64,000 nucleotides of DNA from Clavaria fumosa (taxonomy: Eukaryota > Basidiomycota > Agaricomycetes > Agaricales > Clavariaceae). The notes beneath the pieces were generated by a model that was not told where the DNA came from, did no database searches, and was given only the letters and a program-made list of their open reading frames with translations. This document shows, piece after piece, positions 1-10,700 of the stretch; within the stretch, counting starts at the first letter, position 1; every line of letters begins with the position of its first letter. The stretch is from assembly GCA_951802425.1 (NCBI GenBank), contig OX637800.1, forward strand, positions 1 to 64,000, in the 5' to 3' direction. A program made the position numbers and the translations under genes.

Positions 1-573
1 CTACATACAAGATTCTCGACTTACGCGGTTCTCTTACAGTCCATAGCTTCGCAGATGGCCGGGGGCACTTGGACGACTGTAGGAATGGGAGGAAAGCCAT
101 CTGTGCCTGTCGCTTCATCTAAACCTCCAGTCGCTCCATCTGCGTCAACTGCGAACACCGCATCCACCGGCTCGATGCGAGCGAATGGTTCCACGACGAA
201 CCGGTCGACGCCAAGTCCAGTGATTGTCAAACCTATTCAAGCGTCGTCGGGCAAGGCCGAAGACTTCCCCATCCTGCCTTCACATGAGTTCCTCAAATGG
301 TTGACTGATTCGCTCAAGGGTCTCAACAACACCGTCAACAGTGTGTAGCTGCGACGCTTTGCATCCGAATTCGTTACCAAGCGGAAAGCAGATGCTGCTT
401 CCCATCCCAGAGGCGCGAGCACTGGGGGCAGCGCGGCAAAACCAATATCCACAGCCGACGTAGTCAAGGCGCAGCCCAAGCCAACGCAACCGGAGTGGGG
501 TGGGTTCAAGGTGGTGAACAAGAAGAAGAAGGGTGGTCGGGCATTGTTGAGGATGACAGCAAAGATGTCGTGA
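1..573 (+). pseudogene. 3' end of GYF-domain (Smy2/GIGYF-like) protein gene, broken
   Basis: The frame is open from the window edge to a stop at 346 and, ignoring that stop, continues to a stop at 571-573. It reads GGTWTTVG, then EFLKWLTDSLKGLNN, then RRFASEFVTKRKADA and a Lys-rich end. From memory of the family, fungal GYF-domain proteins of the Smy2/GIGYF type end with this series, but with roughly 40 further residues between the FLKWL helix and the RRFASEFV block. Here the two blocks are nearly adjacent and separated by the stop, so an internal deletion has removed the middle of the C-terminal helical domain. Family members bind Pro-rich ligands and act in mRNA regulation and trafficking; this copy lacks its N-terminal part, which may lie left of the window. 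Sequence is GC- and CpG-rich, unlike the DNA that follows. Identification rests on remembered motifs. Confidence 0.5.
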
Positions 574-626
574 TAGACTTGGACTGATCTTTTTTGTGCA
601 TATACATGTACAGTATTGGTCTTATA

Positions 627-770
627 CAAAAGCCCGGCCTGGGCCGGGCCAAGCCAGACCTAAGCCAATATAAAGGGCTTTGGCCCGGCCCAGATATTCT
701 GAAAGCCGGAGCCCTCTGAGGCCAGGCCAAAGCCCCGGCTTCCAGGCCAAGCCGGGCTGGAACATCACTA
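627..770. mobile_element. GC-rich palindromic MITE remnant (hAT-like end)
   Basis: This block is packed with GGCCCGGCC-type self-complementary words and ends in ACATCACTA, the same terminus as the two complete hAT-type MITEs at 2551 and 6747. No matching TAGTGATG start is visible on its left side, so it appears to be 5' truncated. Confidence 0.4.
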
Positions 771-773
771 GAC

Positions 774-2255
774 ACAAGACAGAGATGAGATTTGGGTGCT
801 GAAAGTGGGTTTCTGATTTTGCATGAATTAGGACCATTGAAGCTACCAACTCTGAGAGATTGAATGCAGGAACTCAGATTTTCAATATCTCACTGATACA
901 TGCAGATTTGGAGGAGCTAGAGCAGATTGAAATTTGCTGCTGGAATACAGTAAGTGATGTTTTTCTGTTTGGCAAGGTCACATGCAAACACAATAATAAG
1001 AAAGCAAACAGATTGACTAGCTTTGTTGTTCCTGCCACTCACTGCTAGGTGCCACACCCACTGGTGCTTACTGCCTGCCACTGCCACCTGCTGCCACCCA
1101 CTGCTGCTGGTCACTGCTGCCACTGCTGCCAGTCGCTGCTGCCACTGCTGCCAGTTGCTGCTGTCAGTTGCTGCTGCCACCTGCCACTGCATGCTGCTGG
1201 GTGCTGCCACCACTGCTGTCATGGTTGTTGTCTGTTGCCGTTGCTGCTGATGGACAAAGTGGGGCTGAGCTGAAGACAGTGTGTTGGACTTGAAAGAAAT
1301 TGCAACATAGGATCACATGATCTTATGTTGAATTTCTTTTGAAGTCTGACACTTGCTTGTTGCCACACTCAAAGGACAAGATGTGGCTGCTATGTTTCTG
1401 CCTCAACCAGAGCCTGAGTGTGCAGATGGGCAAGCCTCATACCAGTGAGGCAGTGTTTCCTTTGGTGTTGTGGATGGCACTGACACTTCTTTTGCATGTG
1501 TCTTAGTTATATCATTTGCAATGTGGATACGTGGTTCTGCTCACCTATTGTGCAGCTGACAGACTTGTTGAATGCTGCCTATGTTGTGCATTCTGCCCCC
1601 TCTTTGTCATTTCAGGTGCAGTGTTGATGGCACTTTCTGTATTTTTAGGGCCTGTAATGGCTGCTCTTGCAGAGCCTTGATTTGCTGTATGCAGGGATGA
1701 GCAATCCTTCTAGGCTGCAGATGCAGTGTGACCATTTGCTGGTCATTAAAATGTTTGAGTTGCAGTTCTTTGCATGGTCAGATTAGTGGTTCTCCTATCT
1801 GTCCCAAGCAGATGGTACGTTTTCTGTTCTGTCCATAGTCACCAAAATGGCTCAGAATATCCTTCCTGCCAGACAAACTGGGGCTGGACCTGCACTACAA
1901 GCAGCTGGTCACACGGTTACACTTTGAGTATGCAATGCTGGTGATCAACTTGTTCATGCTGCAGGATGATGGTAATCAAGCTGCCACCTTACATAATCCT
2001 CTTGCCTTTCTAGTTATGCTGCCACAGCTCAGTCTGTACTACAACTGAGCTGTGAGTAATTCTGGTTTTCATCAATCATTTCACATTTTCTGATGTCCAA
2101 ATGTAGAACAGATATCCCTTAGGTAGTTTGCAATGGAGTCCATACTATGACTGAGCTAACAGATATCCCTTAGCCTTGATTTCTATAGATTATGAGATCC
2201 AATGCACAAAACGACATGCCTAACCCCAACTTGTCAAACAGTACTATTGCTGTCC
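774..2255. other. Decayed DNA without an identifiable gene
   Basis: CpG-poor, stop-rich sequence. It includes the CTG/CCA-rich tract at 1049-1250. A short possible exon at about 1845-1972 reads LPDKLGLDLHYKQLVTRLHF, is followed by a GTAATC donor-like site, and matches nothing I know. I see no RNA gene or complete reading frame. Confidence 0.4.
1049..1250. repeat. CTGCCA/CTGCTG low-complexity tract
   Basis: Imperfect tandem CTG, CTGCCA and CTGCTGCCA words run for about 200 bp. They give spurious Cys/His- or Ala/Val-rich frames on both strands. Confidence 0.8.
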
Positions 2256-2278
2256 CTTGACTCTGTGACAATGGAGTG

Positions 2279-3060
2279 AACTGGCCAGACTACCAGTCGA
2301 AAGCCAGGACAGCTATGGGTGTGAGAGGGTTAATACAACATGTTGATGGAACTGTGAGAAAACCAGTACCTTACCCTGAAGTAAATGGGGTCCTGATGAA
2401 AAGCCAGGTCTTGAGGCTACTGACAATGATGTGGAAGAGAAAGAAAAGAGACTAGATGAGTATGAGCAGGAGTATGGTGTGCAGCATGTCATGCTCACCA
2501 CAATATTGCCTCACCTCACCACCCTCATCAAGTCTATGACTGCATCCAAGTAGTGATGGGATGGTTCAGTTCTGAACCAGGGTTCAAACCTGAACTTTTG
2601 AGAACTGGACCAAAGGCTGGTTCAAAGTTCAGTCAATGGTCAAACTGAACCTTTTTTCAGGTTCAAGAGGACCAAAATTGGTTGAACCATTACCAAATTA
2701 GGTAAAAGTCCGGTTTTTGAACCTCGAACCAGACCAGAACTGGGTTCAAGGTTTGAAAATTTGCCTGAACTGGACCTTAAGTCCAGTTCGGAGTTCGAAA
2801 TTTATGGTCAAGAACTGGACTGAACCGGACTTTTACATCACTACATCCAAGATGTGGACAGCAATCCATAATGATGCTATGAAGAAAAGTCAGTACACAA
2901 AGTGGATACCTGCTGCAGGCTCCAATCAATACTCTGTGATAAGGATGGAGATGTCAAGGTGCACCTCAATGCCATGACAAAACTCTGACATGAGCTAGAA
3001 GGAATAGGCGCATCTGGATGAAGACTTTGGAACAATGTTACTTACCTTGTTCCCACACAG
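2279..3060 (+). pseudogene. copia gag fragment
   Basis: One frame reads NWPDYQSKARTAMGVRGLI, then KRLDEYEQEYGVQHVML and LTTLIKSMTASK. It resumes after the MITE at 2844 with MWTAIHNDAMKKSQYTKW. From 2940 the reading DGDVKVHLNAMTKL and GIGASG-like text can be followed only by changing frame. This order matches the UBN2-type gag of fungal copia elements, which forms the particle shell. Removing the MITE and one 8-bp duplication rejoins the two halves exactly. Confidence 0.7.
2551..2843 (+). mobile_element. hAT-type MITE 1 (293 bp)
   Basis: The element begins TAGTGATGGGATGG and ends TTTTACATCACTA, giving 8-bp terminal inverted repeats TAGTGATG/CATCACTA. It is flanked by a perfect 8-bp direct repeat, CATCCAAG, at 2543-2550 and 2844-2851. 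An 8-bp target duplication is the hAT superfamily signature. The body is a run of GGTTC/GAACC words able to fold on itself, with no coding capacity. It interrupts copia gag. Confidence 0.9.
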
Positions 3061-3284
3061 CTACTGCTCACTCCTTCACATGATCACTCATGCCACTAGC
3101 CTTTCCAGCACGGTAGGCAAAAGAGGGCCAAGCACCCTGGCAAAAGAAGGCAGACAAGGCAAATACTGCAGCTACATCAACTCCAAAGCAGAAAGATAAT
3201 GAGGATTACCTCGCATTCACCTGTCTTGGTGACCCTCTTACTGCCACTGCCACCTCTCCCAGTGTCAAGTGACTGCATGAGGTT

Positions 3285-3345
3285 ATCCTCAACAGCAGAG
3301 TGACCACACACTTCTGCCCAGATAAATCAATGTCCATGCTACTGC
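3285..3345 (+). pseudogene. copia protease remnant
   Basis: The frame reads VILNSRVTTHFCPDKS. Copia proteases carry D-S-G-A-T-T-H followed by a Cys/Pro pair at this point; here the Asp and Gly are changed (N-S-R-V-T-T-H), so the catalytic motif is destroyed. Confidence 0.55.
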
Positions 3346-3426
3346 CCACAAAGCAGTTACAGCTGCTGATGCTGCATTCTTAGCTCCATTGGATGTGGGG
3401 ACATACTCCTCAATGTTCCTAATGGA

Positions 3427-4137
3427 ATGGGGGTTAGTAAGTTCAAGCTCAAAAATGTCGCTCATGCACTGAGCATGGCATTCATGCTCATATCCATTGG
3501 AAAGCTCAACAATGCTGGATGTACTGCAGAGTTCACAGTGAACTCCTGCCTGGTGAGTGATCCTGCAGGCAGAGTAATAGCTTGCATTCCAAAAACAAAT
3601 GACCTGTATCGCATCTCAGCCTTGTCAGTTACAACAGACACTGCTCACATAGCGATCAACCCTCAGAAACTCACCTTGCATCAAACTTTGTGTCTTTGGC
3701 CATGTAAACTATGCAGTGGTCAAACATGCAATCTCTACCAAGAAAGTTACTGGGATCAAGATAGAGGACACAGCTGACACACCTTTTTGTGACACCTGTG
3801 CTCAGGCCAAGCCAAATTGCCCCCCATTCCCTGAAAAGGCATCAAATAGAGTGGAGAAGTATGGCAAATACATCCACACCAATGTATGGGGCCCAACACC
3901 CACCACATCGATTGGCAGGAACTGCTACACTGTGGATTTAGTTGACAATGGTTGCTATACAGAAAAAGTCTCAGGCATTCAGCACATACAAGAAGCTCGA
4001 AGCTGAAATCAATACTCATGGGAATACAAAGGTCAAATACCCTTGTTCAGACTGTGGTGGAGAGTTCCTTGGCAATGCGTTCTTGGACCACCTAGCAGAA
4101 AAGGGCACAAAGCACACACACAAGCAAGTCACCTGAG
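3427..4137 (+). pseudogene. copia GAG-pre-integrase and 5' half of integrase
   Basis: The frame from 3427 (KFKLKNVAHALSMAFMLISI ... SDPAGRVIA) is the conserved segment preceding the integrase zinc finger. The finger appears across a frameshift near 3690-3720 as a His-rich start followed by GHVNYAVVKHAI and CDTCAQAK. The core begins with the IHTNVWGP block and continues in another frame to SDCGGEFLGNAFLDHL, the region around the second catalytic Asp. At least three frame changes make it non-functional. It ends exactly where the 1.9-kb insertion begins. Confidence 0.75.
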
Positions 4138-6074
4138 GTGAGCAATCTGATGCATTATTTAGGCTAATTACCATTAGTTGGTTATGCATGGAAGATGGTA
4201 AGTTGCTGTGCCACTGCATTGCATCACCCTCACCTCCCCAGCTCCTGTCGCATTGCATCACCCTCGCCTCCCCAGCTCCTGTCATGTTACATCATCCCTG
4301 CCTCCCAGCACATTGCATCATCCGAGCTCATGCATCACTCTTGCTGTCATGCATCCCGCTCACTGATGCCTGCCACCCGCCCTTCTGCCACCACCTGCCA
4401 CTCGCCGCCCACTCCCCACCCCGCTGCTCCTGCCATGCCATTGCTGCCACTCCCTGCCCAGCTGCTACCAATGGCCCCAGTCCCCACCATTGGTCTGTGA
4501 CCACGGTTGGGGGCTTGGGCCATTGCTACAGGGAGGGAGGGCACACCTGGCAGGCAGCCTATTGTGGCTGCCATGCTGTGCTGGCGCAGTCGACCGCATA
4601 CTACTTGATGACACATCTGTGGGACGACGGGGTGATCAGGCCGACGGACACATGGGACATGGTGGGTCTGGCGCTCGCGCTGGCTGCTTCGTGTACGGGC
4701 GCTGCGGCTGCGGCTGGGGCTGCCCCCGTCACCGTCGTCGTCGTTGTTGCCCCTCCTGCTGCCATCGTCATTGGGCCACTGCTGAAGAGAGGGAGAGAGG
4801 GAGGTGAAAGAGAGAGGGGGGAGTGTGAAAGAAAGAGAAAAAAGAAAGAAGGAGGAACATGTGCCAGCAGTTGTCGCCATCGCCATTGTCGCCTGGGGGA
4901 AGAGCCCTAGCCACTGCTGTCATATCATCATCGCCTACTGCTGTCATAGTCACCATCACTGTCTGCTGGGGCCATTATCGCCATCATTGTCTGCCACAGG
5001 TGTTGTCAATGTCATTGCCAGCTGCTAAATGGTGGATTAGTGAGGGGAGAAGGGGGATGGGGATAATGATGCACCATTGCTAGCACAAGTGTGGCTGGTC
5101 AAGGCAGTTGTCTAGTCACACATGTAACTGTAAAGCAAGAAACTGATTCAATCATCATCACACTTTTTAGACAGCATTTTACATTGTAAATTTAACATAG
5201 GATTGTTGAGCATGTGGACTCAATCCTTCCCAATTATTTTCAGAATTTATTATACTCAGACTAGGATGCAAGGACAGTTTTTCTGTCAGTAGGACAGATA
5301 CTGTGGCTGTGACTTATGGGTCTCAATGAGGTGCAGGCGATGACAGTGATGACGATGACCACTGGTGCATGTTCCTCCCTCTTTTTTTTCTCTCTTTCTT
5401 TCACCCTCCCCCCTCTCTCTCCCCCCTCTCTCTCTCCCCTCTCTCTCTCCCTCTCTTCAGCAGTGGCAAAATGATGACAGTGGTGGGAGGGGCAAGAACG
5501 ACGACAACAGCGACAGGGCTGACAGGGGCGATGGGGGCGACAGGTGCGACGAGGGCAGCGGCCACGATAGGCTGCCTGCCAGGTGCACCCTCCCTCCAAG
5601 CCCCCAACTGTGGTCACAGACCAATGGTGGGGACTGGGGCCATTGGTAGCAGCTGGGCAGGGAGTGGCAGCAACAGCAGGGAAGGAGCGGCGGGGTGGGG
5701 GGCGGGTGGCAGGTGGCGGCAGAAGGGCGGGTGGCGGGTGGCAGCAGAAGGGCGGGCAGCAGGTGGCAGCAGAAGGGCAGAGGCGGGTGGCAGCAGCATG
5801 GCGGGCGGCGGGTGGCGGCAGCAGGGCAGGCAGGTGGCGGCAGCAGGGCAGGCAGCAGGCATCAGCGAGTGTGATGCATGATGGCAAGAGTGATGCATGA
5901 GGGATGATGCATTATCCCCTCCAGGAGTCATGCATTATGTACCCCATGGCCATGCATCATTTCCCTTTGTGTGATGATGCATCCTCACCATTCACAAACT
6001 TACTGTCTTCTATGCATCACATGCTTACTGTAATTACAATAGATTATTGCATTAATTTACTTGAATTGCCTGAG
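4138..6074. mobile_element. Non-autonomous foldback element in copia integrase
   Basis: The insertion is bracketed by CCTGAG at 4132-4137 and 6069-6074, which I read as a 6-bp target duplication; removing it rejoins ...SPE and QVSIVERWNRT of the integrase. Inside, about 4190-4910 and 5370-5990 are imperfect inverted copies: both give a frame ending in LPAQLLPMAPVPTIGL, on the plus strand at 4500 and on the minus strand at 5614, and both carry a CT/GA-rich tract (4780-4860; 5375-5460). The outer ~60 bp also match weakly in inverted orientation (GTAATTAC and TGCATGGAAG-like words). There is no transposase. The long reading frames in it are compositional artefacts of GC-rich inverted DNA. Confidence 0.75.
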
Positions 6075-6500
6075 CAAGTCAGCATTGTGGAACGCTGGAA
6101 CAGAACGAAAGCTGAGCTAGCACAAGCTATGCTCATAGACTCCATGCTTCCCAAGAGTCTCTGGGCTGCAGCTATGAGTCATGCAGCATGGATAAAAAAC
6201 TGTGCACCTACCTGCACACTCAACAGCAATATGCCATACCAAGCTCAGTACAGCAAACACCCAGATTTCTTGAAAGCTGTTCTGTTCGGGACTCATGCAT
6301 GGGTGAAGATAGTCGATGCCGAAAAGCTCGACACATGTGCATGCTTTGGCTACTTCGTTGGTTTTGATCAGATGAGCACAAGCTAGAGTCAAGCACAAAA
6401 TGGTTTTTGACTGTGATAATGAAGCTGATGTTAAAGGGATGTCCAATGAGCCTAGATGGCTGTGACGAAGAGTAACAGGCCTAGAAGGCTGGTACAATGG
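6075..6500 (+). pseudogene. copia integrase, 3' half
   Basis: The frame reads QVSIVERWNRTKAELAQAML, then LPKSLWAAAMSHAAWIKN, PYQAQYSKHPDFLKAV, FGTHAWVKIVD and FGYFVGFD before a stop near 6384. This is the catalytic-Glu helix (here V-E-R-W-N-R-T) through the C-terminal part of a fungal copia integrase. Coding signal fades after about 6500, where reverse transcriptase would be expected, so the element is truncated. Confidence 0.75.
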
Positions 6501-6746
6501 AGTATGGACTCCAGGGGAAGTTTCATTACTCCTTGTTTTATTTTTGTTTCACAATTATCATTACTATGGCTACCACAGGCTGGTATAAGCCTTAGTATAG
6601 TCATCCACACTCCATAGCTTTGTCCAGAACTAAGGAGTGAGTACTTACTGTTTTCCTCTACTGATAAAGTTGCTAGTCTTACTCTATTCAGGTATCTATC
6701 AATATAACTTATAGCTTCATTTAGAACTAAGGATCTTACTCTATTC

Positions 6747-6984
6747 TAGTGATGGGATGGTTTGGTTCTGAACCAGGGTTCGAACCTGAACTTTTGAGAA
6801 CCAGACCAAAGTCCAGTTCAAGGTTCAGTCAATGGTTGAACCAAACCTTTGTTCAGGTTCAAGAGGACCAAAATTGGTCGAGCCATTACCAAATTAGGTA
6901 AAAGTCCGGTTTTTGAACCCCAAACTGGACCAGAACCAGGTTCAAGGTTCGAAAATTTGCCTGAACCAGACTTTTACATCACTA
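6747..6984 (+). mobile_element. hAT-type MITE 2 (238 bp)
   Basis: It has the same termini as MITE 1 (TAGTGATGGGATGG ... TTTTACATCACTA) and about 85-90% similar internal sequence by eye, minus some 50 bp before the 3' end. It is flanked by a perfect 8-bp duplication, CTCTATTC, at 6739-6746 and 6985-6992. Confidence 0.9.
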
Positions 6985-6992
6985 CTCTATTC

Positions 6993-7747
6993 AGACTAAT
7001 ATCTACTCTATTGCTGCTAATAGCTGACCCTGTGGTTTGGACAGCTGAGACACTGGCTGCAGGGGAGAGACATAAATTCATTCAGCATCCTGCTCCAACC
7101 CATGATGCAGGGTTGGGGAACTGTAATCCACTACTGAATGGCAAAATCCTACACCCATGCTTTGTATTGCATTGCATTAATTATATGATTTCAGAGTGAG
7201 CTTCCTTGGTTGCTCACTTCTGGATCTGCATTATAAAGCCAGTGCTAACTGTGATTTGCAATTGCAATTTGCAGTGCATTTTCATAATATCAGCTTGCTA
7301 GTCCAAGGTGGATTTGCATGTGAAAGGCTAGCAAAATGCAGTGTATTGGGTTGAATCATCTCACAGGTTCCTTTCTCAAAAATTATAATAATAAATAGTT
7401 TGCAACGTGCAAATGTGCAGATCAAGGATGGCATGGTCCCGCACTTCGGTTGTAATTGATTTGCGGGACTGCAATATATTGTTGACCCGCACATCAGTGG
7501 TTAGTATTTGGTGTGCAGCAATGCATTAGCCTTGGCCCATGCTTGACATATGGGTCGTACTATCCCTCCCTGCACATTGTGGTAATGTGGGGGAATGCAC
7601 GAACACTGGCCATGCTGCAGTAGTGATTGACATGTAGGATTCTGCTATCTTTTGATGAACATTATTGGCAACTGGTTGATTGATGGATAGATGGATGGCT
7701 ATTATCTTTCCTAAAATGATGCCTACCTACTTTATGTAATGGCTATG
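6993..7747. other. Intergenic, with a short hairpin locus
   Basis: No gene is visible. GTCCCGCA...TGCGGGAC at about 7437-7475 forms a hairpin stem with another CCCGCA word shortly after; it belongs to the family of hairpin loci seen in the neighbouring introns. The stretch lies downstream of the stop of the large minus-strand gene. Confidence 0.5.
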
Positions 7748-10700
7748 CTAATATCTGAGCTTAGATGGACCAGCTACTATCTCAATATCACTATTATCAC
7801 TGGAGGTTGCTCGGCGCCTCTTCTGGCCAGTCAATGTGCGCGCTGTGATGCACTCCACACTTGAAACTGACTTTGCTTGAGTTTCCCCAACCAGAAACGT
7901 CAGAGCATCATAGGGCCCAAATGGTTTCTCCTTGAGCAGTGTTACCAATGAATGGTACACATTCTGAATCTCATCTTGGGCAAGTATGCCCCAGTCACGA
8001 CCAAAGACTCCAGCCTTGAGAGCCCCAGCACCATGTCCCCAAGTGACACCCACCCGAAGAAGGTTGAAAGATGTGACCCCTTTGACACCTGAAATCATGA
8101 ATGATAATGAATTAAAATGAAATCTAGATGACTGACTATGTTTTGTTGCCCAATCACCGAGGCTGTTCTTGTTGGCTGCCATATGTTTCCGTAGTGGGCT
8201 TGTATTGTCATAGAGGGCAGCAATGAAGGTGCTGAACATGGACATGAAAATAGATGGGTCTGACATGCCCCGTCGTTTTGGCTTTGCAATCCAGGGAGCT
8301 GTCCGAGCAATTTCACGAGTCCTTCGCCTGGTGGCCCCCTTTAAACTGAGACGTGTGTCATCTGGAGCAAACATATTTGGGAGGCACCGTGACAAGAGGA
8401 TCCCAATCAGCAGGCCTAGATGATGGGTGACCGCTGTTGGATCATAGCAATTTTGGAACCAGAGGTAGGTATCCTGAATAAATCCAGTAGAGTCCCTGGG
8501 AATACTCCAGTCCATTGGCAGCTTTGTACAATGAAGAAAATTGTGGAGGTTGTCCAATGTGGTTTCTGATGCAGTCCAATCAATATGGTGGTCGTCTCCT
8601 TGTGCTGCCTTCTCAGCGTCCCGAAGTGCTTGAGCCATTTGTTCAGCTGGATGCATGGCCATCACCCTAGCACCTTGCACTTGTGCCTTGCCTTTCTCTG
8701 CAAGTCCAAGTTGTGCCCATGAGTTCCAAACAGGGATGCGAGTGGGGCGACCTGCTCCATGACTTCTGTTCAGCGTCCAGGGCACAAAGTGGATTTTTTT
8801 GAGATTTGTAGCAATGCGTAGCACATGCTTGACAAATTCCTCCTTTCCTTTGGCATTGAAGTTAAGTCGGCCAATGTATCGAACTGCAACTTTGAGGACA
8901 GGCAAGAAGGTACCTGAGGGAAGGATAGGGGCCTTAACCACAGTTGAGTTTGTCTCTTTGGCCATGGAATAGAGCAATCCTGCAAACTCGTCTGGAGACA
9001 TCTTGTTTTGTGTCATGTTTGGAAGCCCATCAACAATCTCCTCCCGTTTCCGACAAATTGCCCGTAACAGCATCTGAAAACCAAGGGCACCATAGTCAAG
9101 AGGGTAGTTTGTTTTACACCAATTCTTCAAGGCACGTTGCCTCTCTTGTGCTGGAACCAAGGTGTATTCGTCTGTGTCGTCATCAGAATGGGGAGTTTTG
9201 ATGTCTGACTCAACACCAGATGTCACAATGGCTTTCACATCTGAGATGAACATTTCCAAAGCTATATCAGCGATGATTATGCCCTTCCGCAGTGTGTCAT
9301 CTGAAATTTCCCGGAAGTAATCAGGTGAGGAGTGGGCCAGGGCATGACGAATACGAAATTCTGCTTCATAAGCCTAAAGCAAGAAAGATATGATTTAGCT
9401 TCAGAAGTAAATTTGTTAAGAGAAAATGAATGAAAATTTAATGCCTGACAACATTCCAGACCTGAACCTGAATGAATAATTCCACACATAGGTCATGGAC
9501 TGCCTGTCCCGCCCATCAACTGTCTCTGGTGTGCGGGACATTGAAATGTTCATTCCTAATGTGCAAAGTTGGCCAGTCCCCGCCATCCAACTATCTCCAG
9601 TGGGCGGGACATCGCAGCAACTGAGGAATGAATATTGTTGGAAGGACTCACAAAATAGTGTGCTTCACCATATGTAAGCATCTGAGCCCGCTTTGAGGAT
9701 GTGGCAGGGTATTTCCCATTGGCAGAGAGTGGCCACTGAGTCGCATCCATGCAAAGTGGTGCTGTCATATCGACTGTTATAGCGCTTCCAAACAATGGCC
9801 GGACTGTGGGCATGCCATGCTGGACTAGGCCTCGGGAAATCCACAATGGCTCCATCAGGTTCTTGCTTAGGACTTTTGCATTCCCTCCGAGAGCATATGC
9901 AAGTGCCCTCTCCAAGGTGGATGAAAATTCAACAACGTAAGGGGATGGCTTTCCCCCTGCTCTGATCTTCTTGTGTTCAGTATCCCAGATAGTCTCGAGG
10001 AGGTGACAGATGCCATAGGTGGTCCATTTATAGAGGTTTGGAAATACCTGACAAAATTGAGTTCAGAATTAGACTTTCACATTAGACGGTCTGAACAATG
10101 TGGTGTTTATACCTCAGGTCTCAAAACTAGTAAATGTTGTTTCAGCTGTTCAAAAACCTCTGGTCGGGACCAGGCACCAGTGAGTGGTGTAATAATGTTG
10201 TGGAAGAGTTCTCTGTTACAGAAGAACATTAATATACAAGGCTGCAATTGAGGAGTGTAAACCTGGGCTTGCCTTCCATTTCGTTTGGATGAATGAATTT
10301 TTCGAAGGTCAACACGGAAAACCTGCTCCATTCTGAGTGCTCGGGGACAGCCTGGAACATTGATTTTGTGCTTGAACCGGTCGAATGGGAGGGCACTTGC
10401 ACAATGTTGTTGTTTCTTCATTGCAATGCGCTTGGCCTTTGCAGTGGCGGAATAAGCACCTGATAAAGCAGCAGTGATGTAACCTTTCTGGACATCATGT
10501 CCACCTGCACAGTGGGCAGCACGATGGCTCAGTTCGTTGTATGCTTGAGATGCCACAGCAGTGAGAACTTTGCTAGATGGATTCAGAGCTTGTTCGACTT
10601 CAGTGTCACTTTGGTCATCAGATTCAGTGCCACCCATGGTACGTCTTCCCATGTAGACGTTGACCTCCTTGATTGTTTGGTTAAAGGCAGGCATGACCCC

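Larger units (their letters stand above)
2256..6500 (+). mobile_element. Degenerate Ty1/copia retrotransposon, 3' truncated
   Basis: Plus-strand copia fragments occur in the usual order: gag (about 2279-3060), protease remnant (about 3290-3345), GAG-pre-integrase (from 3427), integrase zinc finger and core (to about 4137), and the integrase remainder (6075 to about 6500). Reverse transcriptase and RNase H are absent, and I cannot identify LTRs. The element is broken by frameshifts, stops and two insertions: a MITE at 2551-2843 inside gag, and a foldback element at 4138-6074 inside integrase. CpG is depleted, suggesting an old silenced copy. Confidence 0.8.

Noticed and set aside
4188..5931. 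Several long His/Pro/Ala- and Gly/Arg-rich frames
   Set aside because: They lie in the GC-rich inverted arms of the foldback element, occur on both strands in mirror image and have no conserved domain.
2590..6800. tRNA-like B-box words (GGTTCAAACC, GGTTCGAACC)
   Set aside because: They are inside the hAT-type MITEs, part of their GGTTC/GAACC repeats; no cloverleaf or A-box at the right distance.
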